Below, in pieces: positions 45,152-58,019 of a DNA stretch of 64,000 nucleotides (position 1 is the first letter of the stretch; every line of letters begins with the position of its first letter). Source of the DNA: Pleodorina starrii (Eukaryota; Chlorophyta; Chlorophyceae; Chlamydomonadales; Volvocaceae). Under the pieces are notes generated by a model, which searched no databases, was not told the DNA's origin, and saw nothing but the letters and a program-made list of their open reading frames with translations. The stretch covers positions 978,001-1,042,000 of the forward strand of contig BRXU01000024.1 of NCBI GenBank assembly GCA_030267565.1, written 5' to 3'. Position numbers and translations under genes: made by a program.

Positions 45152-48100
45152 ATGGCGACAAAGACGCGCGATATGTCGGACTCGATGCACTACGAGTCGA
45201 GGCAAATCCGAGACGCACTCGCTGCGAGCAACGCGCGGCTCAAGTCTGCGCGCTCCGGGCGGGTGCCCGCGGACCTGCAGCCGCAGCTTGGTGCCATCCT
45301 GCTCCAGGAGTGGGAGGGGCTCTCCAGCACTGGACACCTAGACCAGGTGAGCTCCAGCCCCGCCCTTCGTTGGGGTACCGGGGGGCCTCAGGCGAGGGCC
45401 CCTGCGGGTGCCGCAAGCTGCGCTGGGTCGCGGTGAGGGCGGACTGCGCAGCGCCTTCGGTGCGCCGCTCATGATGCCTCCAAGGGGGGTTGCCCATACA
45501 TAGCGTGCGCTTTGTGCCTGCTGCCCCGCGGCGTACGTCTCGAAGAGCGGCGCAAGGCTGCGCGCGCAACAGGGCACAGGCAACAGCACCAGCTCTTCAC
45601 GCGGGGCGTGGCGTGCAATCACCACACCCGCAATCACCACACCCGCCCATCTCCCCGCAGCGCCTGCTCCCCCAGCCATCAGCCAAACCTTGCGGTACCC
45701 TGTATCGTACCCTATGTCGTACCCTTCGCAGGACAACACGCTCGCCAGCGGCAACCCGCTGTACGAGCAGATGCGTGCCGCGCTGCTGGCGTTTGAGGCC
45801 GAGGTGGGGTACGCGGCTCCCGCTCGCGAGCGCGCGTTCTTCTCGGCTCTGCGCACCCAGCTGATGGACGCGGGGACGCTGCGCGACGCGGAGCAGCGCG
45901 ACATGCAGCTCACCGCCACCTTCAAGTGGTTCTCGCGGCACAAGTGAGCGAGCGGCGAGTGGTTTGGCGATCGCGTCGCTGGGCGGTGGGGCCAGGTTGA
46001 GTTGGGTTGGTGGGGCCAGGTTGCCGCAGACGCTCCATGCATGCATGCATGCCGCGGGGATGCGGCCTGATGGGCTGGCGGCTGGGGTCATCATACGGGT
46101 GGATGCATCACAGGAAATGTGCTCCGTATCGGGGCGGGGATTGCTTTTGTGCCCCTCGTCTCGTAAACCACGGGCCGATGAGCCGCCGCCGGCCCGCCGC
46201 CGTCGCCCCTCGCGCGCCCGCCGTCCCGCAGGCCCCAAGGACCCGAGGCCGACCCCGTCACCGCCGCCGTCCTCGCGTCGTCGCTCGCCGTGGAGGCCAA
46301 CGCGGCGCCCCCGGCCCAGGACCCCCGCGTGTCCTTCTCGGGGGGCACCTCCCCGACCCACCACCATCAGCAACAGCAACAACGCGTCCCGTCGCCGCAG
46401 CTGCACGGCTTGCCGCCTGGCTCAGCGGCGATGCCGGGGTCGTACGGCAAACATTACTTCTTTGACGTGTACTCTCGAGCGCCGGTTGGCGGCGGCGGCG
46501 GCAGCGGCAGCGGCACGCCGGCGGCGGCGGCGGCGGCTCCGAGCGGCGCTGGTGCGGGGCTGCGGCCAACGTCGGCGGCGGCCCGAGGTCCCAGCCCGGG
46601 TCAGCGGCCCATGGGTCGGTCCGGCGACGAGGGCCCGTCCCTGTCCATCAACCACCCGTTGGCAATGTACCCCTCCGTCGCCGGCGGCGCGGCGGGGCGC
46701 AGCGGCGCGCCGGCGGCAGGCGTCGCCTCCGAGCGGACGGCTGCCGCCGGCGGCGGAGGCGGTCCGCCGCGCGCGCGGTTCGCCGCGACGGAGATGTACG
46801 CGCCGGCGAAGCTGGTACGGCCGCAGGAGTTGGACGAGCTGGATCATCGGGCGGCGCAGGTCGCCGCAGCTGCGGCGGCGGCGGGCGTGATCGGGGCGGC
46901 AGCTGACGGCGGCGGCGGTCGCAGCGGTGGCGGCGCGGCGTCGCTGCATCCCAAGCCCTGGTCCAACGGGCCACACAAACCTGTTGTCATGGGCGGCGCC
47001 GGGGCGCTAGGCGGCGGTGCTGGCTCGGGTCCCGCCGCCCCCCGTCGCAGCTCCCGACCCGGGGCGGCGGAGCAGGAGGAGGAGGTGGCGGTGCTGCGGG
47101 CCAAGTGGTCGGAAATGGAGACAAGGACCAACAAGTCGGTGGCGGATGTGCAGGTGCGTGTGGGTGTGGCGGGCGAGTAGGTCCGAGCGCCGACGCACCG
47201 GTGTTGGCACGTCAGCCCGTGCAGCCGTGCGGACCCGAAGGGCCTCATACGGTAGCAGCAGTCCAGTCGTCCCCCTCTCGCTCCCTCCCTCCCTCCGTCC
47301 CTCGCCTCCTGATCTCCCTCGGGATCTCCCTCCCTCCCTGCCTCCCTCCCTCGTGATCTCCCTCCCTCCCTGCCTCCCTCCCTCGTGATCTCCCTCCCTC
47401 CCTGCCTCCCTCGTGATCTCCCTCCCTCCCTGCCTCCCTCGGGATCTCCCTCCCTCCCTCCCTGCCTCCCTCGTGATCTCCCTCCCTCCCTGCCTCCCTC
47501 GTGATCTCCCTCCCTCCCTCCCTGCCTCCCTCGTGATCTCCCTCCCTCCCTGCCTCCCTCGTGATCTCCATCCCTCCCTGCCTCCCTCGTGATCTCCCTC
47601 CCTCCCTGCCTCCCTCGTGATCTCCCTCCCTCCCTGCCTCCCTCGTGATCTCCATCCCTCCCTGCCTCCCTCGTGATCTCCATCCCTCCCTGCCTGCCTC
47701 GTGATCTCCATCCCTCCCTGCCTGCCTCGTGATCTCCATCCCTCCCTGCCTGCCTCGTGATCTCCATCCCTCCCTGCCTGCCTCGTGATCTCCATCCCTC
47801 CCTGCCTGCCTCGTGATCTCCATCCCTCCCTGCCTCCCACGTGATCTCCATCCCTCCCTGCCTCCCACGTGATCTCCATCCCTCCCTGCCTCCCTCGTGA
47901 TCTCCATCCGGGTCTTCCTTCTTGCCCCGACTCGTGCCGCCTGATCACCCCCCCACACACACACACATACACATACACACTCTCTCCCTCCCTCCCTCTC
48001 CCTCCCTAAGGCCAAGGTTGCGGAGTGGACGCTGCAGCGGGCGCGCCTGGAAGAGGAGATCGTGCGGCGGCAGGAGGCGGGCCGCATCGCGCCCCTCAAC

Positions 48101-48607
48101 GGCAGCATCGGAGGCCCCGGTGCGCCGCCCTGGCAGCTCGACGCGCTCCACCGCTCCGAGTACGACGACAGCGGCCTGGCAGCGGGCGCCAACCTCTCGC
48201 CGTACGCCAACGCCAACGCTGACCTGGCCGCCGCCACCGCCGCCGCCGCCGCCGGCCCCGGCGCCATGGGCTTCCCCACCGGCGGTCTCCACGGCGCCGC
48301 CGCCGCCGCGCTGGGCGCCAGCATGCGCCTGCGCCATGCTGACGTCACGTTGTACGACAGGGGCCGCGGGCAGCTGCTGCACCGCCTGAACAGCCTGGGT
48401 GTGCCGGTGGCCAGCGGCGCTCTGGATCGGGCGCTGCGGCCGCTGGAGGACCGGCCCTTCCTGGACTGCATAGCGCGGCTGCCCCGGCCTGGGGAGCACC
48501 TGGTCAGCCGGCCGGGCTCGGTGAGACTGCCGGCGGCCAAGAAGAAGGGGGGCAGCCGCAGCAAGAGCGCGGGGAAGAAGCGGCCGACCAGCGGGCGGGG
48601 GTCGTGA
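45152..48607 (+). CDS. Unidentified 641-aa protein with a coiled-coil segment and basic tail
   Basis: Four exons, 45152-45346, 45732-45943, 46232-47153 and 48011-48607, join in correct phase. The N-terminus (MATKTRDMSDSMHYESRQIR) and residues 66-136 look folded and helical (PLYEQMRAALLAFEAEVGYA, FKWFSRHK). The middle is Ala/Gly/Pro-rich and probably disordered. A predicted coiled coil crosses the last intron (about 418-468: EVAVLRAKWSEMETRTNKSV, then AKVAEWTLQRARLEEEIVRR). A second ordered part (RLRHADVTLYDRGRGQLLHR, FLDCIARLPRPGEHL) ends in a Lys/Ser/Arg tail KKKGGSRSKSAGKKRPTS. Such tails are common in flagellar or centriolar proteins of Chlamydomonas, so a ciliary role is possible, but this is inference. 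Intron 3 is almost filled by a 28-bp minisatellite. Confidence 0.75.
47283..47908. repeat. Intronic minisatellite, 25-29 bp units
   Basis: More than 20 units of the form GTGATCTCCCTCCCTCCCTG plus CCTCCCTC lie in intron 3 of the coiled-coil gene. The left half mainly has CTCCCTCC, the right half CTCCATCC, and a five-unit block near 47680-47815 has CCTGCCTG, so subtypes are arranged in order. The minus strand reads as a false ORF with GDHEGGREGG repeats. Confidence 0.93.
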
Positions 48608-48744
48608 GGATGGGGGGGGAAGTGGGGAAGTGGGGGAGTGGGGAAGCGGAATTCGAGGGGGGCGGGTCTGGCAGGTACGGGCGGGCAGGCAGGGAGCGGG
48701 TGTGATGTGCGTGATGTGAGGGAACTGCTGCGTTGGACGGGTCT

Positions 48745-48870
48745 GCAGGTGGGTAGGCAGGCAGGTAGGCGGGTAGGCGGGTAGGCAGGCGGGGAAGTAG
48801 GCAAGGTGGCAGGCGGGCGGGTAGGCAGGCAGGCGGGTGGGTAGGCAGGCGAGGAGGCAGGCAGGCGGGC
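48745..48870. repeat. GGTAGGCAGGCG-type minisatellite
   Basis: Variable GGTAGGC/GGCAGGC steps about 140 bases after the stop codon of the coiled-coil gene, probably in its 3' UTR. Confidence 0.8.
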
Positions 48871-49584
48871 GGACGAGCGAGAGCTGGCTGGATTGGGAGG
48901 AGGGGGGGGGAGAAGCCGTCAAGATGCAAGATGATGGGCTGCGGCCCTGGGGCCACCGCGTTCCTGCGTTTCCGCTTCCCCCGCGTTCGGCCGGTGTTCG
49001 GGGCCAAGCCGACGTCTGCATCCCACGACGGGCGCGGGTGCGTGCCTTCGCTTCGCGGGGCAGACGCAGGCGGGCAGAGGCAAAGGCAGAGGCAGGCGGG
49101 TGGGTTTCGTTTTTCTGTGTACCGGTAACGCCGCGCCCACCGGAACGCGCCCACCGGACCTCTGCGCGAGCGGGTGTGTGTTTGGGGCTGCGGGTGCAGG
49201 ATGAGGTTGGGTGAGGTTGCTGCTCGAACTGAATTTGGTCGAAAGGAACGGATCGCGGCCGCCCCCCCGCACCGCCCCGCACCGTTCCGCACCACGCCAT
49301 GCTGTGGTTGCGGGTGCGGGTGCGAGAGTGAGCCACGGCCTGGGGCGAGGCGACATGAGGGGGGCCGCGATCGCATGTGGGGTGGTGCGGGGGGCAGGCA
49401 GTGCCATCACTGTGCGGCTGCGGAGCTGCAGTGCGGTCGTTGAGGGGAGGGGAGGGGACGGCAGTCGCCTTGACACACGGACACGGCTCCTCCAGCCAGG
49501 AAGGGAAGAAAAGGGAAGGGAAGGGAAGGTAGGATGGACTGCGCATCAGTGCTGCTGCAGGAGTTGGGCTACTCACAGGTGATC

Positions 49585-49600
49585 AGGGTTTTAGGGTTTT
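49585..49600. repeat. Short interstitial telomere-like repeat
   Basis: Two AGGGTTTT units in a row (TTTTAGGG type). Confidence 0.6.
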
Positions 49601-50082
49601 GGAAAGGAATGCGTCCCGGGAGGGGTGCGGAGAGCAGAGGAGAGGAGAGCCCTGTGATGGGCACTGGCCGGGCCGAGCACTGTTTGTGGGTTGGTACCGG
49701 CAACCGGTACTCATCTCGCAGCGCGTTTTGCGGTGGGTTTGTCAGGGGAGGGGGAGGGATTGATGCTGATGTTGCCGGGAGGGGAGGGGATATGGAAGGG
49801 GTCGCATTGGTGGGCTCGCCGGGCCTACGGGGGAGGTTTGTTTGAGAAGGGCATTACGGTACGCCGGCGCGTGCAGCCCGCGGCTGAGCCCTGACTGAGC
49901 AGCGGTAGTGCCCCTTATGCATGTCTGAACTACCGTATATATTGCTTTGGACTATTGGGCAGCACGCGCAGCTCTTGAAGGCCAAGCCCGGCCATCGCTG
50001 TAACATCCCCGCGGACACCGCGATTACTTCAAGACTTGACGCCTCCAGGATTAGCGGCCCGCTCGGCGCATCTGCGATACTG

Positions 50083-50158
50083 CACAGGGCTCATCCAGTT
50101 GCCGCCCGTTGTGGGTTGCTGCCAGCTCTGATGGGGCGCCTGTTCGTGGGTGGCCGGG
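50083..50158 (+). repeat. 76-bp dispersed exact repeat, copy 2
   Basis: Identical to 7367-7442, same orientation, unrelated flanks. Confidence 0.85.
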
Positions 50159-52697
50159 GCCCCCCCTCGCCACTTTGGGAGCCATCTGCTAATCTTCGCT
50201 CGCGCCCGCGGATATCTGAGAGCCATTGCGCCCCTTGAGTTCGCTCGTCCTCGTCTGGCCGACGTGCTGTCTGGCCGGGTTGCGCCCAACCTGGTGCAAC
50301 CCGCTCTCGGAAGGGTGGAGCCAGCTGGCAGGGTGATGCCCGGGTCGTCTCTGCTGCAGTACACGGCCTTGCTGGCTTCACTCTTCCGAGCGTCTGGATC
50401 CCACTGTAGTGATCGCATTGGAAGACAGCATCTGTAGGCGTTGGATCTCGTGTACGGAAAGGCCGCATGGCAACCTATTGTACTGACAAGCCTTGACAGC
50501 GCCTCGGGCGAAGCGGGGCGGGAAATCACGTCCACGTCCACTTAGGGACCCCAGCGACAGGGGGCAGGGGGCGGAGAGGAAGCCGCCCGATCCGGTAGTC
50601 AGCAGCCCGAGGACAAAGCCAAGCTGCCGGGTGCCCCGGGGACCGACCCAGGCCGTCCACTTTCATTTCGCTCCTCCGCCTCCTCCGGGTGTCCTATTGT
50701 ACATAAATGCAAGTGTGCGGCGGGCCGCGGGCGGGGCACACCGCTGCGGGGTCAGGCCACAGAAGGCTCGGCGCGACCCGGGCAGGGCATGGCATGGCGG
50801 CAGCGCCGGCCATGGGCCCATGCATGCTCAATGCGACCCCGCCTGCCGTATCTCAATGATGGCACTTACCCTGAAACGCCACACGATGTAACCCAGGCAG
50901 CCGACCTTCCTCGACAATGCCAGTCTCCGAAGAGCCCACCAGTCCACCGCGCGGTACCATGTCGGCCACCCGTCCTTCCCCCACCTGATGGCTCCGGACA
51001 CACCGCCCGCTCTTCCGGAAGCGGGTGCCCGCTGCAACTGGGCTCCCTCCCATCCGTCTCCTCATGGGAAATGCACGAAGAGCCAGACAGGGGGCCTCCG
51101 GACCCGCCCCTAAGAATCACCAACCAATAAGCGCCACACATGAAGGGCTGCGCACACTGGCTTCAGCTTCCTCAGGCGACTCGGCCATGACGCGCAATCC
51201 TTCCCGGAAAATATGACCTATAGCCGCACAGGCTCCGCCGGGTTCCTATAAATTTTGAAAGCACTGAATAATGGACCTGGCTGGCCCAACGTGAAAACCA
51301 TCACCGTCAACGTGTCTGGACATCGTCCGCCACCCACCGCCAGCGGATTCACGCACGCGTTCTATCGCCGCATCTCACGTCTGCCCGCCCACCCACCCGC
51401 CAGTCATGTCCGTACACTGCCGTACGCCAGGCGCTGTGCGACGGCTTTTCCTAAGCTTTAAATAAAGCTCCGCTAAGACCCTAAGAATTACGCGCTGAGG
51501 GACACACCGCTACAAACTACACGTAGGGACGTGCCGGGACATGCAGCGGTCGCTACTCGGCGATACAACCATTACCAGCACCCCACCCACACACATACAA
51601 GAAGCGAACAAACTTAAAGACAAATCGAAATTTTTGGCAAACATTATATGGTGTGCACAATCGCACAATGAGTGTCAAAACTAAGCTGGCGAACCCACGT
51701 CGCCGCCCTCTCTCCCCGCCTCGTTGCAGTCCAACCACCAGCCGCGGCCGGACAGCCGCCGTGAGGCACGGCCCAAAGACAGACGCTGTCCTGCCGCTCC
51801 GGCGCCGTGTCACGACCCGTGGACCTTGCCGGAGACAGCAGATCAGCGGGCTCTGGCACCAACGCCGCTGGTCCTATAAGTCCTGTGGAAAGAGTTAAGA
51901 GGCACAGGCCCCGATGCACCTCTGCGATGCCCGTGTGTGCATGCTTGACCACCCGTGCTGTGCTGCTTCCGTATGCATCAGGCGCAATTCCACCGTCTCT
52001 GTGAGAGAGGCTGTCCTAGTGGGGGCGTTGGCCCCTCCCACTTGCAGCATATGCAATCAGCCTCAGATCCCGTCCCTGCCTTCCGTATCCAGGCAGCCAT
52101 GAAATGTTGCCCGCCCCGTGCTCGTGGGGCACGGGGGTGTCCAGGTCAATCCAATGGCCTGCTGTACGACAGACACGGATCCGATCGAGATCTTCCGATT
52201 GGATAAAAAAACATCCAAGTCGTCACGTCACGTCAGTCTCTGCAGCCGCCGCCTGCTGCACAATCCAACCACCTCTCAACTTCCCTCCTGTCATGTCAAT
52301 GCCTCTACCATACCTCCACCCATCCTGGTCGAACAATTCACTGCACCAAAACTCACCCGTTCGCTCGCCACTGTTCCCATGCCGCCAGGTTGTCAACGTC
52401 CTCCTGTCGTGCCGACAGGACCGACAACAAATCAACAAACCAAATAAGCGCAATCTACGCTACCGGTATCCACAAGGCGTCAAAACGGTCCATCGCACGC
52501 ACGACGATTTCCAACGCACAACGCAACGCAACAAGGCGGCCCCGGCGCTGTGCGCCTTGCCTGAATGCCAGCCACCAGTGCCGGGCGGCCCTCAAGCAGC
52601 CGCCCCACATGCCCAACCCGACAAGAGGCAGTCGCGCTCCTTGCACTCGTCATCTCTCGGCACGTGTCATCACCAACAGGAAAGAAATAATCTGTTG

Positions 52698-55600
52698 CTA
52701 AAAGTAGGGCAGCGGTGGGCCCAGCTCCGCGGACAGGATACTGCTTAGCCACATGGAGTCGCCTTCGAGCTCAGCCAAGGCCCGGTCGCCCCAGCAAGCT
52801 CCAGGGCTGCCGAAACCCGGCCCCGAGCCGGGAGTGCCGTTACCGTTCCCCTGCCCAGCATGGCTCTGCCCTTGATGAGTCAGCTGCTGCTGCTGTTGTT
52901 GTTGTTGTTGTTGCTGCTGCAGATGAGGGTGCGAGGCCGGCGGTGAAGTTTGACCTGCCTGGGCAGGCGGCTGGAGGCCCGCGATCGTGGGATTTGCAGC
53001 GGCGGCGGCCACGGCCGCTGCAGCGGCACTGCGCGGGGTGCTCCCATCACCCACCGGCGCAGACAGTGTGCGCTTGAGGGTGGTCGCCCGGGGCTGTGCG
53101 CCGGCGGCCGCGGCCGCAGCAGCGCCGCTCGGGACCACCACCAGTGCAGGGCATTGCACAACGTGCGCAACCCCGAAGGGCTCGACGCCGCTGACTCCCG
53201 CGCTTCCGGTGGCGGGAGACTCCTGCAGCACCGGGGAAATGTGAGGCTCACAGGGTCTCAGGCCAAGTTGCAGGGGCAGCACGGATAGCCACATTTTAGA
53301 GCTTCATGGCTGCACCGGGCCCAGTGCGCTCAAATCATGCCGGATCTTCCACGCTGGAACGTCCCGGGGGCGTCACGATGGGTTGCGACGTCGGGGACCC
53401 GAATCAGGTCATACGGGTCATACGGGCATGCACACATGATGCATGTCTACGGTGTGTAGACAGACGGGACGACCCCTGCCGCGCGGCCCGCTGGCCGAGC
53501 TGCACCGCCGCTTCAAGCCCTTCCAAGCCCGTTTTTGAGGCGCAATCTTTCGCGCACGCACCTGTTTGGTGGTCGGCACGTGCTCGTGTGCGCCGGCGAC
53601 GACGGGCTGCGCCATATCGGCCGCCACAGCGGGGGGCTGTAGCGATGGTTCCGCTTGCATCTGCACCTGCAGCCCCTGTGCCGCCGTTACCGTCGGGTGC
53701 GGGCCCTTCTGCGGCGGCGCTACTGCCGGCTGGGGGTCCTCCGTCACATCCATGTCGCTCCGCTGCCATCGCTGCAGCATGTCGGCAACCGGACAGCTGA
53801 CCGAAAGGTGCTGCTGCTGCTGCAGCTCTTGCTGCTGTTCCTGCAGGAGCAAGGCTAGGTACGTCTGGGGCGCGCCCCCCGGCTGGCTGTGCCGGCGGCC
53901 GGCGACGGACGAGGCGACAGGCCGCGCCGCTGCCGCGGCATCACCCACCAGTAGCGTCGCCGTCGAGCCCGAAGGGGCGGACGCGGTGCCGAGGGCCGAG
54001 CCCGGCATCGCCGCGGGCGCGGTCACGGCCAGCGCACGCATTGCCGAGTGCTGCGCCAGCGACGTGCCCTCGAAGGGCCGCGACACAAACGGCAGCGTGT
54101 TCCCCGGGGCCAGGCTGCTGCAGTGGGACCAGGAGTGAGTGCGCGGGGGGCCGGCCTGGGCGTCGGCGGGCGTGACGGCGCTGCCAGCACGGCGGGCCAT
54201 AGACGGCTCGGAAAGGAAGCCTGGCGGCAGGGCGGCAGCTGGCTGCTGCAGCTGCCTGTGCAGGAAGTGCTGTGTCTGCTGCAGCTGCTGTATGTGCTGC
54301 GCCTTCTGAGGGTGTACCTGCTGCTGCAACCGCTGTTGCTGGTGCTGCTGCAGCTGTTGCTGGTGCTGCTGGTGGGCGGCAGATGGGGCCTGAACCGCGT
54401 GTATGTGCCCCCCGCAGGAGGAGAAGCTGTGCGAGCGGGCGGGCTGCGACGCCAGCGGCAGCTGCTGCTGCTGCAGTTGCCCGCTCCACGGCGAGTTGTG
54501 ACCGCTCTCGGGGCTCACGACCCGGTTACCGGTGCCGGCAACAGAACTGGAGGTGTGGCTGCCGGGTGGTGATGGCCGTTGTTGTTGTTGTTGTTGCTGC
54601 TGCTGTCTGTCACTCGTCGGCCGTGGGGCAAAGGGCGGCAGCGAAGGCACCCCTGACCCGGGCATTAGTTGTTGTTGCTGCTGCTGCTCTGCACGCGCCA
54701 TGGGGTTCATGCACCCAGCCGCGGTGAGGTGCTGTAGCTGTCGGTTGTACGCAGCAGCAGCGGCCACAGCAGCAGCATCCGCATCGTGACTGCGAACTCC
54801 ACCGCACAGCGCGGGCGCCGCGCCGGGTCCGTGCAGCTGCAGCAGCCGCTCGGAGTCCCTGGCTGCTGCAGCGGGGTCAGCGGACAGAGCAGGGCCCAGC
54901 CAAGTCGGCGTGGATTGGCATGAAGGCGGAGGCTGAAGCTGGCCCTGTGCCGCGCCGCCGCGATCCGCCGCAGTGGCGGCAGTGGCCACGACCCTGGCCA
55001 GCGGCCCCTGGTTGCCGAAATGCTCGCCTGGCCAGGTGCAGGCTGGCAGCGGCGGCTGGGGCTGGGGTGGCTCAATGGCCTCGAGCTGGCGCGACGCCGC
55101 CGGTGTGATGTTCGACAGGGAGCTTGGGGCGTCGGGCTGCGGCGCGCAGGGAAAGGCGAGGAAGGGCGGCAGGAACCGGACGTGCGGCCTAGGATGTACG
55201 CTTACGCTTACTTCGATCCGGAAACGTCAAATCTTTCAGGGTTAAACATGGCAACAAGGTCCGCAAGCCGCACCCCCGATCAACCGTTGTCAGTGCGCAG
55301 TAGTGGATCGCATCGCGCCGTCCTTCGAGGACCATGCGCCAACACGCCCTGCCAGCGGCTTACCGACATTCCCGAGCTAACGGACGGTCGCGCGCTGGGC
55401 AGCTGCTCCTGCAGACGCGACCCCTGCTGGTCCGGCTGCCTGCAGCCTGCGAACAGCGGTGGGCCCAAGCGATCGCGAACAGTGCACCCCTCCGCGTCCG
55501 CGGGGGAGCAGCCCGGCTTCACGCCGTCGACTGCGGACGGGGCCCAACCGAGTGCGACGCCCACAGCTGCCGTCTGCTGCTGCCCGCCCATGGTGGTGGT

Positions 55601-58019
55601 GGTGACGCCATCCATGGGCGTCGCGGGCGTGCCGGCCAGGCTCTGTGAGGCAGAGGAGCCCCAGGGCGCCTCCGCGTGCGGGGCCGAGTGCGCCAGCGAC
55701 TCGCCGACGAACGCGCAGCCGCTGCCCGACATCTGCTGCGGACGCTGCTGGCAGCACGCGGGTGCGTCCTGCATAGCCAAGCGGCCATAGAAAGGGTCCA
55801 CTAAATGCTGCTGCTGCTGGAAGTGGTGGTGGTGATGGTGCTGCTGCTGGAGGTGTTGCTGGCCGGTGTGATGCTGCGGCGGCATGTTCAGCAGCAGTTG
55901 GTTTGCCTGCCTGTCGAGCGCTTGCGACTGAGACGCCATGAGGCCGGGCGCCAGGGATGTCCCGATGCAGCCGTGTGCCTTGTCCTGCGGCAGCAACCCT
56001 TGGCTCTGTTGGGGCTGGTACAGGAGGTGCTGCTGCTGCTGCTCGTGCTTCGCCGCGTGTCGTGGCAGCAGCGTAACCTCAACTTGGACCATGGAATCCC
56101 CGCCATGGCAGTCATCAAAAATATTGTGAAGACCACCAACGGCTGAAGGGGCTGCAACCGAGCCAGGCCGCTGCTGGTGCTGCTGCTGTGTGACAACCAA
56201 CTGCTGCTGCTGCTGCAGCTGGGTTTGATGAGCGTCGGCCCGATGACCCAGGGTCTGCGGGTGGTGTTGGTGCTGCTGCAGCTGCAGATGGTGCTGCTGC
56301 TGGTAAAGCGGAGGCGCTCCGCTGCCGAGCCCGCACTGCGGCTGGTGCTGCTGCTGCTGCCGGTGACAGCCACCCACCAGCGCATTCAAAGATGCGCTGT
56401 GCGACAGCTGCTGCTTCTCGCAGAAAACCGCGTCCGCGCCCTCCCGTGGGTCTTCGTCGGGCACGACGAGCAGCCCGTCCAATGCGTAGGTGCTGGCGCT
56501 GCTGCGCGGCCTGTCGTAGGTGCCGGATGCAGGCAGGTCGCCTGTCCTGTGAACCCCGAAACCTTGGGGGTGGCAGTCCCGGCGCGCGACGGCGCTGCGG
56601 CCGGCCTTCGCTGGTGAGGCGGGCTGCGCGTGGCTGAGTGCGCGGAAGCGCACATTGGCGGTGTTAAGCGGGTTGTACCCTGTGATCACCACGCTCGATC
56701 CCGCCACGGCGCCGCTGACCGCGCTGAACTGCTGCTGCCTGTGGCCATTGGATTGTGGTGGCTGACCCATAGGCCACCAGCCTTGGCCCTGCGGCGCGAC
56801 CGCGCTCGTATCCATGCCATTGCGGTCTGCGTAAGTGTGAGACTGATTGAAGAGCCCGGGGTGTGCACTACTGAGGCTTGCGGGCCGTGCCTGACGGGTG
56901 CTGGACGCCACGACCTTCGACACCCCGCCGCGGGAGGGCTGCACCGTGGCAGTGGCGGAGTGGGCCTTGTTTCCTGGCCCACCGCCCGCCCGGCGCGCCG
57001 CACGCGGCGGGGGCGAATCGTCATCGGTGTCATCGCTGAGGATGTCCCCTCCACACCCTGACTCCACGCGTGCAGCTGCGTCCGCCTATTGGGGCGAACA
57101 GAGACAGAAGCGCAAGTACGGATATGAGTACGACGTGCGCCGCAGCTTGCCATAAAGCCGCGTCACTAGGGCCTCGTCTCAGGCTCTTACGAATGCAGGT
57201 AGGAATGGACGACATTGGTGCAGCACTCTGGATGAAGTCGGGATGGCGTGCATGCATGGAAATTACAGCCAGTTCAGGCAGGCTGTTTCAACGAGATATG
57301 TGACTCACTCGTCGTTGTGCGCGGTACGCACGGAAATAGTTGCGAACCTCGTCCACACTGCAGTTGGGGCGGGTGGGGTGAGGCGCGAGGCCGTTTAGTG
57401 TTTTACCGCGGAAGAGGTCAATAGTGGTACACACCTTGTTCGCATATGCTCGTGGCCCGTGGACCGCGGCCGCAGGACTCGCAAGCGAAACGAGCGCAAG
57501 CGGGCTCTGAAGAAACCGATGCCATACGGATCGGCACTCTTGCCTTGTTACGAAAGAGATCACAAAAACCTTGGGATGCTGCGCAAATGTCAGCGATTTC
57601 TTGCGCTCCAATGCAAGCCGACACTTCTATCCCGGATGGCTGTGGGCTTTGGGGGTCCAATCCCACCCAAAGGGACGGCCCCTTCGCAACCTGCCTTCGA
57701 AGGCACTTTGCATGAACTCGGGTCTCCAGCATCGTCGGCATGTCGTCTGGCGGCCATATCTCGTGCGCGTTTTCCTCGTACCATCTGTCGGGCGCGTCAC
57801 CCCCAGCAGCCTTGTTACAATACGAAAAACGTTGGCCCCGAAGCCCGGACGTGCACCGCCATCGTGACAGCACCGGGCTGAACGACAGAAAAACGCTGAC
57901 CTGTTGATTGCTGAGGCCTCCGGTCGGCGACCGCTCTCCTCAAGGACCAGCCTCCACCATTCATTAAATTTGCTCCAGTAATTAACTGGCCGTCGGGATT
58001 GGCTCTTCCCCTTGGTCAT
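52698..58019 (-). CDS. Gln-rich protein with homeodomain-like N-terminus, putative transcription factor
   Basis: Six minus-strand exons: 58019-57901, 57784-57695 (or -57691), 57357-57309 (or from 57434), 57085-55364, 55136-53562 and 53222-52698. All phases match, giving about 1359 aa. Exon 1 starts MTKGKSQSRRPVNYWSKFNE. Residues about 26-86 resemble a divergent homeodomain: WYEENAHEIWPPDDMP (helix 1 and loop), ETRVHAKCLR (helix 2), then DEVRNYFRAYRAQRR (helix 3, compare V-x2-WF-x3-RA). The remaining 1270 residues are Gln/His/Ser/Pro/Ala-rich, as in activation domains. Exon 2 to 3 has two models: a GC donor (AAG|GCAGGT) joining to the strong acceptor CCCCAACTGCAG, or a GT donor (CAG|GTTGCG) with a weaker acceptor adding 27 residues. 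The first keeps helices 2 and 3 adjacent and is preferred. Both stay in frame. Homology was not tested. Confidence 0.7.

Larger units (their letters stand above)
48608..52697. other. Long intergenic region
   Basis: No supported gene was found in this 4-kb stretch. It holds a GGTAGGCAGGC-type minisatellite (48745-48870), TGTAA at 49999-50003 (candidate end of the coiled-coil gene), a telomere-like repeat (49585-49600) and one copy of the 76-bp repeat. The part after 51,000 is less GC-rich and may be the 3' UTR side of the Gln-rich gene. Confidence 0.45.

Noticed and set aside
47283..47908. Possible CRISPR array (28-bp repeats)
   Set aside because: Units follow each other without unique spacers, and the surrounding genes are eukaryotic and intron-bearing.
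46844..48804. Minus-strand open frames with GDHEGGREGG repeats
   Set aside because: They are by-products of the intronic minisatellite opposite the coiled-coil gene.
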